DNA of 64,000 nucleotides from JAMQPK01 sp963761975 (GTDB taxonomy: Bacteria; Acidobacteriota; Vicinamibacteria; Vicinamibacterales; JAMQPK01), in assembly GCA_963761975.1 (NCBI GenBank), contig CAVXIR010000004.1:496001-560000 (forward strand). The letters run 5' to 3'. A model generated the notes under the pieces. The model saw only the letters and a list, made by a program, of their open reading frames with translations. It made no database searches and was not told where the DNA came from. The position numbers were made by a program, and so were the translations under genes. How positions within the stretch are numbered: the first letter of the stretch is position 1; each line of letters begins with the position of its first letter. This document shows, piece after piece, positions 55,855 through 63,280 of this stretch.

Positions 55855-57021
55855 TCACTTGAGGGCCTTGACCAGCGCATCCGACAGCGTCCGGTCGATG
55901 ATGAGCTCGTTGACCAGACCCTGTCTGATCACCTCGGCGATGATTTCTGCGCGGTCTTCACCGCCGATGGCCGCGACGATGACGCCCGGGCGCGTGCTGC
56001 GCGCCGCGGCTTGCGCAATCCGTATCAGGTGGGGCAGCTTGACGCCCGTCCACATCTTGTTGAGCGCCTCGACTTCGCGACGCCCTCGCGCGTCGAGGTC
56101 GGGTCGTGGGAACAACACACCGCCAAGATCGCCGACCACGAGCTTCTCGAGTCTCGCGGGCGTGAGCTTCCTGGTGGGTGTGCTGCCGGCTTTGAGCAAC
56201 TCGTCATAGATAAAACCCATCGGATGATTCGACGGACCCGCCGAGGTCAAGAGCGAGTCGACCTGGTCGATCATCGGAGACTTCGTCCCAAAGACCTCGC
56301 GGTACGAAGCGGCCTCAACGACGAACCGGTGAATGCCGCGCAGATCGCGACCACGGAACTTGCGTGCAATGAGCGCGGGCACGCCGGTGAGCGACGGCGG
56401 CACGGGCGGCGCGCATCCAGCGACCTTATGCAGGTGCTCAGCAAGTTTCGACGAGGTCTCTCGTTCAGAGGCGCGTTCGTACGGTTCGCCGCACACAGGA
56501 ACGAATCGAATCGCAAGCGGGCCTTTCTGGCTCAACAGTTCCGGTCTCAGATTGAACACAAGATTACTGGGTGTTCTTCCCCACGTCACCGCAAACACGC
56601 TCGATCGGGAGATGAGTTCGGCCAGCGGCTCGGCCGCCGAGCGGCCGAAACGAGCGAGGCGCGTCGTCCATGACCGTGTCGACGTGCCACCCCCGCCGCT
56701 GTCGACGACGTGAATACCGCGAACCCGGACACCGGTGCGCGATTCGATTTTCGTGAGCCGCTCGACGAGCGAACTCGGCTCGACGAAGCTCTTGAGCTGC
56801 GCGAGACGGTCGCGCGAGACATGGTCGGGAATGAACTGGTAACTGCGTCTCAGCCAACCACGCTCTTCTGCACGCCGGAGGAGTTTGGACACCCGCGGTT
56901 GCGACAGGCCTCCGAGCAGACGCCCGATCTCGGCCTGCGTCATCTCGTGCTCCGCACAAAGATACGCGGCCTGTTGTGCTTCGAGGTCTTTTCGCCGCTG
57001 TTGTGTTGAAGGCATAGTCAT
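55855..57021 (-). CDS. SorC/DeoR-type sugar-binding transcriptional regulator
   Basis: A 388-residue regulator. The N-terminus has a helix-turn-helix, MTQAEIGRLLGGLSQPRVSK. The C-terminal effector domain has SorC-family traits: FAVTWGRTPSNLVFNL, a LVVGDLGGVLFPRPD segment and a VIVAAIGGEDRAEIIAEVI end, which bind phosphorylated sugars in relatives. It diverges from the winged-helix gene at 57240, about 220 bp upstream. No sugar-catabolism gene lies next to it, so its target is unclear. It may regulate neighbours, including the genes to the right, but this is only proximity. Confidence 0.85.
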   Translation of the reverse strand: MTMPSTQQRRKDLEAQQAAYLCAEHEMTQAEIGRLLGGLSQPRVSKLLRRAEERGWLRRSYQFIPDHVSRDRLAQLKSFVEPSSLVERLTKIESRTGVRVRGIHVVDSGGGGTSTRSWTTRLARFGRSAAEPLAELISRSSVFAVTWGRTPSNLVFNLRPELLSQKGPLAIRFVPVCGEPYERASERETSSKLAEHLHKVAGCAPPVPPSLTGVPALIARKFRGRDLRGIHRFVVEAASYREVFGTKSPMIDQVDSLLTSAGPSNHPMGFIYDELLKAGSTPTRKLTPARLEKLVVGDLGGVLFPRPDLDARGRREVEALNKMWTGVKLPHLIRIAQAAARSTRPGVIVAAIGGEDRAEIIAEVIRQGLVNELIIDRTLSDALVKALK

Positions 57022-57239
57022 TCACCTTAGCTGGTCAGCGAGTGAGCATGCAATGTGCATATATATGCCCTTACGTAATAATTCGACATGAGCTCTTAAG
57101 AGGACACTTTACTTGGGCGCTTGCCACACTCTCGTTCATCCATTACCCTCTCTGGCATCGGTTTTATAAGACACGTAACCTCGCCCGCGCCAATGCACCG
57201 CGCGACGCGATGAAATTGTTTTTTAGTCAGGAGGGGACC

Positions 57240-57923
57240 ATGGCACTCCCGACCACTCGCCGCTCTGTAAACGTCAAGAACGCGAAAGCCACACAGCCCC
57301 ACAATTCGCAGAGCGCGGCCACCGACGTTCATCCCGAAGAAACGAAATCCGACAATGAAGACTTGTACAGGCAGACCATCATCGCCCTCGTCAAGGAGTT
57401 CATAAAATTGAGAATTATCCTCAGCCACGCCGAGGAAAAGTCGCACGGAATCGCCCAGACGTTTAAGCACGTCGGATTCCCCATCAACGGTCCGCGGCCT
57501 GCCGCGGAACTCGTCGAGAAGGAAGAGCGGGAGCCGCGGGTCACGGACCCCAAGTGGGTGCAGATGGCGCTCCCCGGGGTCGGTCGTGTGTCCATCGGGA
57601 AAGTCGCGAAGGGAAAAGCTCCAGTCTCCATCGACGGCGCGAAGGAATTCCCGCTGACCCCCGCCCCCGCTGATATCCTGGCCGTGCTCCTCGACGTCAC
57701 AGAGACCGACGAGGGCGGCGATTTCCCGATGCCGCGCACACCCCGCGAGTTGGTCGCGCCCTACAGCGCCCGGCGCGGTAGCCCCGTCGACGAACACGCG
57801 GTGGTGATGGCCATCAGCCGGCTGCGCTTTCAGCTGATGACGGTCGGCAACGTCACGCCGCAGCTCGTCGAGACCGTACCTGGTCGCGGCGTGCGGTTTC
57901 GGATTCGCCGGAAAAAGCCGTAG
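57240..57923 (+). CDS. Protein with C-terminal winged-helix-like domain
   Basis: Starts at 57240 directly after GGAGGGGACC. 227 residues. The N-terminal half is charged and partly helical (YRQTIIALVKEFIKLRIILS, residues 40-60). The C-terminal ~100 residues, from FPLTPAPADILAVLLDV to TPQLVETVPGRGVRFRI, look like an OmpR-type winged helix (the closing VPGRGVRFRI hairpin is characteristic). No receiver domain is present. Whether it regulates the ubiquitin-like operon about 900 bp downstream is unknown. Confidence 0.65.
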   Translation: MALPTTRRSVNVKNAKATQPHNSQSAATDVHPEETKSDNEDLYRQTIIALVKEFIKLRIILSHAEEKSHGIAQTFKHVGFPINGPRPAAELVEKEEREPRVTDPKWVQMALPGVGRVSIGKVAKGKAPVSIDGAKEFPLTPAPADILAVLLDVTETDEGGDFPMPRTPRELVAPYSARRGSPVDEHAVVMAISRLRFQLMTVGNVTPQLVETVPGRGVRFRIRRKKP

Positions 57924-57936
57924 TACTTTCGCGGCA

Positions 57937-58518
57937 TCACTGTTCGATCGCGCCCCCGAGCAGCGGCAACAGCCGCTGCCGGTTCTCGACCAGGTCCGAC
58001 AGCTCCCGGAACATGTCCGGGTTGACCATCGCGGCGAACGGGAGGATGTACGCACGGGTCTCCTCCAGGGAATGGCTGACGAAGGAGGCATCGTGAACAA
58101 ACCCGATGTCTGTCAGGTTGCTGATGCGATCCGCGAGTTTCAGCTGACGTGCCCGAGCGCTACCCTGCCGCATGATGCGCAGCAGGTATTCCGGCTTGGG
58201 CTCTCGGATGCCGTTCACGCTGCGTCTGGTGACTTCCATCACCAACGCAAACACCGCGGGCCCATCCGCGTCGATGCGCACGATCTCTTCTTCGGACACG
58301 CCCGGAGCCGTCGGCGCGTCCTCGAACAGATCGTGTATCACCGACGCCTTCAGCAGCACGGGATCAATGATCTTGTAGTCGAGCAAAATCGCCATCGTGC
58401 TGAGCTGATGGCGAAACATGTTGCTGCCGCCACGCCGGCGCACGCCAATGAGCGCCATCGCCTTGACGATGTAGGGCGCCAGCGTCAGACGCCGAAGAGA
58501 TTCTTCGAAGTCGTTCAT
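57937..58518 (-). CDS. HD-domain protein resembling the SpoT/MESH1 hydrolase domain
   Basis: Starts MNDFEESLRRLTLAPYIVKAM at 58518; 193 residues. The motifs FRHQLSTMAILLDYK, IHDLFEDAPTAPG (HDxxED) and LKLADRISNLTDIG follow the order of the ppGpp hydrolase domain of RelA/SpoT proteins. It is a stand-alone hydrolase-sized domain without synthetase, ACT or TGS parts, as in small alarmone hydrolases. Function as an alarmone or nucleotide hydrolase is inferred. It diverges from the ubiquitin-like operon across about 300 bp. Confidence 0.75.
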   Translation of the reverse strand: MNDFEESLRRLTLAPYIVKAMALIGVRRRGGSNMFRHQLSTMAILLDYKIIDPVLLKASVIHDLFEDAPTAPGVSEEEIVRIDADGPAVFALVMEVTRRSVNGIREPKPEYLLRIMRQGSARARQLKLADRISNLTDIGFVHDASFVSHSLEETRAYILPFAAMVNPDMFRELSDLVENRQRLLPLLGGAIEQ

Positions 58519-58824
58519 CGTAGTTTGAGGTTTTGATTTTAGATGACCTTGCACGTCTGTCACGATCATTTTGAAATCACAACAACGGTTCTTTGGATCG
58601 CCGTGGAGCGCCCGCGTTGTGATCGTGTGATGCGCACCGACGCACGTGTGATTGCGGTGCGTCCACCAGGACGTCGACCCTTTTTCACGCAGCACTTTCC
58701 CGTCGACACCGCGTGTTATTGACGGGAGTAACGGCAGCGACCTTTTTGTCAGCGTAGGATGCGATCTCATCGCACGATCGACACGCGAGATTGGCTCGCA
58801 CGATCGACGCGAGGGAGATGGCAG
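58519..58824. promoter_or_regulatory. Upstream region of the ubiquitin-like operon with a direct repeat
   Basis: About 300 bp without a gene. It holds a direct repeat, CGCACGATCGACACGCGA (58771-58788) and CGCACGATCGACGCGA (58797-58812), at a 26-bp period, ending just before the operon's ribosome site. I could not find a confident sigma-70 promoter. The repeat could bind a regulator, but no protein is assigned. Confidence 0.4.
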
Positions 58825-59352
58825 ATGGCGCACTTCTGGAACATCGACGCCGCGGGTTGCTGGGTGGCGACGCCGGTCGGCGACACGCCCGCGGTGATCA
58901 ACAACTCGGTGGAGTTCGTGAAGTCCGATGACATCGCAGCACGTGCGGTGGAACACGCGTACGTGCGGCGCCTTGCCAATCCGGTGGAGACATGGGCGCT
59001 CCTGTGCCCGCCGCACTCCGATGTGCGCGTGAACGGCGAGTTCGTGCCGCTCGGGCTGACGATCCTCTCCGACCGCGACGAACTCCGCATGCCAGCGCAA
59101 TCCGTGCGCTTCTTCTCTACCGAAACCCTGGCACGCGTCGAAGCCTTTCCGGAAGACGCCCGCGGCTTCTGCCCGCGCTGCAAGCTGGCACTCACGCCTG
59201 GCAGCGCCGCCGTTCGCTGTCCGGGCAGCTGCGGCCTCTGGCACCACATGTCCGACGAGATGCCGTGCTGGACCTACGCGCCGACCTGCGCCGGCTGCGA
59301 GCACAACACCGCCATGGACGCGGGCTTCAAGTGGACGCCCGAGGATCTGTAG
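58825..59352 (+). CDS. Candidate E3-like protein: FHA-like domain plus RING-like zinc domain
   Basis: 175 residues, first gene of the operon, start after GGGAGATGGCAG. Residues ~20-100 look like an FHA-type beta sandwich (DVRVNGEFVPLGLTILSD with DELRM). The C-terminal part (116-158) has paired metal ligands: C116/C119 (FCPRCK), C132/C136 (VRCPGSCG), H140/H141 (WHH), C148 and C155/C158 (TCAGC). Their order fits a binuclear RING-like treble clef. RING proteins in bacteria have been predicted as E3s for E1/E2/Ubl operons. FHA domains read phosphothreonine, so targets could be chosen by phosphorylation (inference). The E1 gene starts 2 bp after its stop. Confidence 0.75.
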   Translation: MAHFWNIDAAGCWVATPVGDTPAVINNSVEFVKSDDIAARAVEHAYVRRLANPVETWALLCPPHSDVRVNGEFVPLGLTILSDRDELRMPAQSVRFFSTETLARVEAFPEDARGFCPRCKLALTPGSAAVRCPGSCGLWHHMSDEMPCWTYAPTCAGCEHNTAMDAGFKWTPEDL

Positions 59353-59354
59353 CC

Positions 59355-60458
59355 ATGGCACATATTGTGGTCGTTGGAGCGGGGAACATCGGATCCCACG
59401 TGCCGTCACTCGTGGCACGCATGCGCGGCGTGGACGCAATCACGGTGATCGATCGCGATCGTTACGACCAGACGAACCTGGCCACGCAGAACATCTGCGC
59501 AACCGATGTCGGCAAGTCGAAGGCGCAGGTGCAGGCGGGCTACGTGAGGCAAATCGACCGTGCGCTCAACGTGCGTGCCTTGTGTACGCCGGTGGAAGAT
59601 GTGCCGCTCGCCTGGCTGCGCGCGGATGTGATCCTCGCGGGCCTCGACTCCAGGCGCGGGCGCATGGTCGTCAACCAGGCCGCCTGGAGGCTTGGCGTCC
59701 CGTGGATTAATGCCGGCGTGGACGCCAGCGGCCTGGCCCGCGTGCAGGTCTTCGTTCCCGCCGACAACGCCCCGTGCCTCGAATGCGCGTTTCACACGCG
59801 CGACTACGAGCTGGTGGAACAGGACTACCCGTGCCAAGGCGAAGCCGCGCCGGCGGAAACCGGAGCATCCGCCGCACTCGGTGCACTGGCAGCCTCGCTC
59901 CAAGCCCTCGAGTGCGAAAAACTCCTCGACGCCAATCGCGCCTGCTCGCTCGCCGGACGCGACGTGATGATCGACGCGAGACACCATCGCCACTTCGTGA
60001 CGCGCTTCGACCGCAACACTGCCTGCCTGATGCCGGATCACGCGGGCTGGACAATCTCGCAGTGGCACGCGGATCCCTCGTCTACGACCCTCGATGAGCT
60101 GACCGCCATGGCGGCCGCCATTCCAGGCTCGAATCACAGCATCAGCGTGGCGGTCGCAGGCCAGCAGTTTGCGTTGACGCTGACGTGTACGGCGTGCCGG
60201 CGGCGCCACGCCGTTGCCCACGTTCACCGCGGCGAGTGGCGGCGCCGTCCGCCCCGTTGCGAGGCGTGTGGAGGAACCCTCACGGCAATAGGTATCGACC
60301 TGCTGGATCAGGTGGCGCTCGCCGCGTTCGCGGAGCAGGCGCGCAGCAGGTCGCTGTCAGAGTTGGGAATTCTCTCGGGCGACATCCTCACGTTCACGAC
60401 TCCCGAAACCGAAGTTCACCTCGAAATGAATGGAGCATCATGGCCGATCGAATTCTAG
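59355..60458 (+). CDS. E1-like adenylating (ThiF/MoeB-fold) enzyme
   Basis: Activates a ubiquitin-like C-terminus with ATP and forms a thioester. 367 residues. Rossmann ATP site G8AGNIGS14, followed by VIDRDRYDQTNLATQ (Asp and Asn/Gln positions of the family) and GKSKAQ (Lys). The zinc-type pairs are C141/C144 (PCLEC) and CxxC at 278/281 or 302/305. Candidate catalytic Cys160 sits in DYPCQGE ahead of ALGALAASLQALECEKLL, the place ThiF-like proteins carry their Cys. The last ~60 residues (SLSELGILSGDILTFTTPE) resemble a ubiquitin-fold domain, which in eukaryotic E1s recruits the E2. The E2 gene overlaps its 3' end by 19 bp. Confidence 0.85.
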   Translation: MAHIVVVGAGNIGSHVPSLVARMRGVDAITVIDRDRYDQTNLATQNICATDVGKSKAQVQAGYVRQIDRALNVRALCTPVEDVPLAWLRADVILAGLDSRRGRMVVNQAAWRLGVPWINAGVDASGLARVQVFVPADNAPCLECAFHTRDYELVEQDYPCQGEAAPAETGASAALGALAASLQALECEKLLDANRACSLAGRDVMIDARHHRHFVTRFDRNTACLMPDHAGWTISQWHADPSSTTLDELTAMAAAIPGSNHSISVAVAGQQFALTLTCTACRRRHAVAHVHRGEWRRRPPRCEACGGTLTAIGIDLLDQVALAAFAEQARSRSLSELGILSGDILTFTTPETEVHLEMNGASWPIEF

Positions 60459-60988
60459 AAACGTTCCTGGCGCGCAACCAGTTGGAGGGCTGCGCGTTGG
60501 CAGAAGAATCCGACCTGCTGACGCTTGAGCCGATCGGCGCGCCGGCCGACCGCTACCGTGTCGAGTTCCGGTGCAAGGGGCTGGTCGAACGGACTCCGGG
60601 TGAGATCGTCGAGGCCGATCGATTTCAGGTCAAGGTGTGGTTTCCGTCGACCTACCTGCGCATCGCCGATCCGTTTCGTGTGTTGACGTGGCTCGGGCCG
60701 CAGGGTGCGTTTCATCCGAATATCTCTGCCACCGAGCCGTTCATCTGCATCGGCCGCCTCGCGCCAGGCACCGGTCTCGTGGACATCCTGTATCAGGTGT
60801 ACTCGGTGATCACCTGGAACAAGGTGAACATGCAAGAGCACGACGCGCTCAATCCGGCCGCGTGCCAGTGGGCACGGCAGCATCGCGATCGCTTTCCGGT
60901 CGATCGACGGCCGCTCAAGCGTCAGGCCATGGCATTGCGCGTGGCCGACGTCTCGGAACGGAGCGAATCTCATGGCGAAACAGCTTAA
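60440..60988 (+). CDS. E2-like ubiquitin-conjugating-fold protein
   Basis: Expected to carry the activated ubiquitin-like protein as a thioester. 182 residues. It has the E2 beta-sheet region (DRFQVKVWFPSTYL) followed by HPN (residues 92-94, GAFHPNIS) and the candidate catalytic Cys103 in FICIGRLAPG. The following helix is DILYQVYSVITW, then LNPAACQW (~137-144), the same order as eukaryotic UBC proteins. The spacing HPN to Cys of about nine residues is E2-like. The start lies inside the E1 gene, and the next gene overlaps its end by 17 bp, so translation is coupled. Confidence 0.85.
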   Translation: MADRILETFLARNQLEGCALAEESDLLTLEPIGAPADRYRVEFRCKGLVERTPGEIVEADRFQVKVWFPSTYLRIADPFRVLTWLGPQGAFHPNISATEPFICIGRLAPGTGLVDILYQVYSVITWNKVNMQEHDALNPAACQWARQHRDRFPVDRRPLKRQAMALRVADVSERSESHGETA

Positions 60989-61844
60989 CGGTCTGATTGA
61001 TGAAGCGCTGCGCGGTGCGACGGCCGTGCCTGCGTTGCACGCCCGCGTGTCATCCGGATGGCTCGAGCTGACGGCACCGCTTCCTGTGTGGGCGCTCTCG
61101 CGCTGCGACGATCTCGAGGGACTGCGGCTCAGTTCGCAACTGCCAGGGTCGACTCGGCTGGCACGCCACTTCGGAGATCGCGATCCGCATCTCAGGGCCG
61201 ATGCGTGCATCGAGTTCGTGCCGGATTTGCGCGGTTGGCTGGGCGCCGCCTGCGCGAGTTTTGCGGATTGCCTGCAGCTCTTCGCGGGATCGTGCGAAGG
61301 GTTGTCGCCCCTCGACTTCGATCGGAGCAGGCCTGGCCCACCGCCCGCAATGGCGGAACCGCCTGCTGATGTCGAGCGCGCCTGCGCCGAGACGGGCTGG
61401 CGCGCGGTCGCCGGCAACGGTCGAGACCTTCGGGTCGTCATTCCAACGCGCGCGGGTTCGTACACGGCACACCTCGAGTCGTCTTTGCACGCCGGGGCGC
61501 GTTTCGTCGTCGAGTTGACCGATCTCGCCGGACAGCCGGAGGTGTGCCGTCGCGCGACGGCCGCACTTCTGATGGCGGTGTCGGGCTCGGTCAGGTCGAT
61601 CAAGGGCGGCCTCGTCCATTGCGAGGGCGCGACGACCGCCGTGTTGATCTCGGCTCTGGATGGACCGCTCGATCGTTCGATGGATGACGCGCTGTCGGCG
61701 TTGGGAGTGGCGTGTCAGTTGTCCGCACGAGAGGCGCACGCGCTTCTCGACGAAAGTCTGGCGTCGGAGTACTTCGCGTTGTCGAAAGGGTCGGTTGAAG
61801 AGAAATCTCGTTCATCAATGGAGGTGGAGTCATGTCTGCAGTAG
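60972..61844 (+). CDS. Uncharacterised component of the ubiquitin-like operon
   Basis: 290 residues; no family recognised. It is embedded between E2 and Ubl with overlaps on both sides, so it is very likely part of the system. Residues ~130-270 have a repeating pattern (GRDLRVVIPTRAGSYTAHLE, GARFVVELTDLAGQPEVCRR, then helices). This loosely recalls the CesT/YbjN chaperone-like fold, but that is only a shape impression. It has several Cys but no CxxC pairs and no signal peptide. Possible roles are adaptor, substrate receptor or second E3 factor; none can be proven from sequence. Confidence 0.8.
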   Translation: MAKQLNGLIDEALRGATAVPALHARVSSGWLELTAPLPVWALSRCDDLEGLRLSSQLPGSTRLARHFGDRDPHLRADACIEFVPDLRGWLGAACASFADCLQLFAGSCEGLSPLDFDRSRPGPPPAMAEPPADVERACAETGWRAVAGNGRDLRVVIPTRAGSYTAHLESSLHAGARFVVELTDLAGQPEVCRRATAALLMAVSGSVRSIKGGLVHCEGATTAVLISALDGPLDRSMDDALSALGVACQLSAREAHALLDESLASEYFALSKGSVEEKSRSSMEVESCLQ

Positions 61845-62119
61845 GAATTGCTGAAACCGCATACGAAGTGAGCGACATCACTGGACAAAAGGTGCTGGCG
61901 GTGTCGAACGTCGCAGACGAAGCGACGATCGGCGAGTTGATTCAGGAGCTGCTGGTCAGAATGCGGCTGCCGTCGAACGACGCAGCCGGCCGGCCGCTCA
62001 GCTATCACGCCCGGCTCGACCGGGAAGGCCGTCATCTGCAGGGCGCAGAGCGTGTCCGCGAAAGCCTGAAGCCGGGCGATCGCATCGTCCTGCAGCCGAA
62101 CGTTGACGCGGGACGGTAA
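61832..62119 (+). CDS. Ubiquitin-like (beta-grasp) protein
   Basis: 95 residues after a strong GGAGGTGGAG ribosome site. The pattern fits a beta-grasp: strand (VSDITGQKVLAVSNV), helix (TIGELIQELLVRMRLP), strand (LSYHARLDREGRHLQG), then VRESLKPGDRIVLQPN, the typical last turn and strand. This is like YukD/ubiquitin-type proteins. The C-terminus is NVDAGR, not the usual GG, so a final Arg would have to be removed to leave AG, or the Gly-Arg end may be used as it is. The peptidase encoded next could do that. Placement right before a JAB gene and after E1/E2 makes it the obvious modifier. Confidence 0.82.
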   Translation: MSAVGIAETAYEVSDITGQKVLAVSNVADEATIGELIQELLVRMRLPSNDAAGRPLSYHARLDREGRHLQGAERVRESLKPGDRIVLQPNVDAGR

Positions 62120-62128
62120 GGGACATCC

Positions 62129-63262
62129 GTGGATTGCGCCTATCGCTTCGTGCTGGACGTAAGGACGCTGTCGGGGTCCGTGCTGTTCAGCAGGGCGCTC
62201 GAGCCGGACTGGGAACCTGCGCTGCAGGCAGCCCGGCTCGCCGGTCTTCGGACACTCGGGGTGTGGCACCAGGACGGCGATGTCGAGCCGTCTGTGGTGC
62301 CTCTGTGGCATGCGTCCGCCGGTCAGCCGACGGTACATGAATTCCGAGTGCGTATGAGCGCCGACGGTCGCGAGTGGTCTTCGGACTTCAGAACGACCGA
62401 GTACTTCGCCGACACCGCACGTGCGGTCGTGGCGGCGCAAGTGGCCGCTGGTCAGCTTGCGCCGTCAGACCGCGTCCGCTACTCCGTCACCGCGTATCCG
62501 GCAGATCGCCCCGAAAGTGACGGACATCGCCTTCGATTGATGACCGTCGATCGGCCCCAGCCTCTTGTGTTGCAGGACCGGGCGTTCAGCACGCTCGCCG
62601 CCCGGTCCCTCGCCTGTGGTGACGCCGATCCATCCGACGTGACGGTGGTGCTGCCTGAGCTGGTCCTGAACGAAGTGTGTCTGCTCACTCAACAGGCCGG
62701 CGAACACGAAACTGGCGGAATTCTGGTTGGGCACCTGTGTCGGGATGAATCGAAAGGCGACATCGGCCTCGAGGTGACGGCTCAGATTCCGGCCCGACAT
62801 ACGGTCAGTCAGCCGGAGAAACTGACGTTCACCTCAGAAACCTGGACCGATGTGCGCAACGCCGTCGCGCTGCGACGAGCCGAGGAAAAGCTTATCGGCT
62901 GGTGGCATAGCCACCCCGCCTTCCAGTGGTGTGCCGAGTGTCCGATTGAGCGCCAGCGGGTGTGTCAATACGCGACCGGCTTTCTCAGCCCGGACGACAA
63001 GGCTCTGCATCGCTCAGTGTTCCCAAGCGCCTTCACGCAGGCGCTTGTCATCACGAGATCGATATCCGGGCTCGATGCCCGGATGTTCGGGTGGCGCGAC
63101 GGCGTGCTCCGCCCGCGCGGGTTCCGGCTGAGCCGACACGATGACACCGGGCACTCACTCGCCCTCGAATCGGTGCGGACCGCCTCGTCCATCGGAGAAG
63201 CGGCGTGCGTTAGCGAGCCCGGCAGGGCAAAGAGTGATCCCATTGTCGTCACCGATCTCTGA
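62129..63262 (+). CDS. JAB/JAMM metallopeptidase with a novel N-terminal domain
   Basis: Predicted deubiquitinase-like or Ubl-maturing zinc peptidase, 377 residues from a GTG start. The catalytic set is seen: Glu194 (HETGGILVG), H260-S-H262-P (GWWHSHP) and S287-x2-D290 (FLSPDD). Between HSHP and the Ser is an insertion of about 16 residues more than usual that carries Cys268, Cys271 and Cys279, perhaps an extra zinc site. The first ~170 residues form a separate beta-rich domain I do not recognise (VLDVRTLSGSVLFSRALE). It may bind the modifier or the ATPase whose gene starts 18 bp later. Confidence 0.85.
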   Translation: MDCAYRFVLDVRTLSGSVLFSRALEPDWEPALQAARLAGLRTLGVWHQDGDVEPSVVPLWHASAGQPTVHEFRVRMSADGREWSSDFRTTEYFADTARAVVAAQVAAGQLAPSDRVRYSVTAYPADRPESDGHRLRLMTVDRPQPLVLQDRAFSTLAARSLACGDADPSDVTVVLPELVLNEVCLLTQQAGEHETGGILVGHLCRDESKGDIGLEVTAQIPARHTVSQPEKLTFTSETWTDVRNAVALRRAEEKLIGWWHSHPAFQWCAECPIERQRVCQYATGFLSPDDKALHRSVFPSAFTQALVITRSISGLDARMFGWRDGVLRPRGFRLSRHDDTGHSLALESVRTASSIGEAACVSEPGRAKSDPIVVTDL

Positions 63263-63280
63263 GTTGGAAGGAGAACACGA

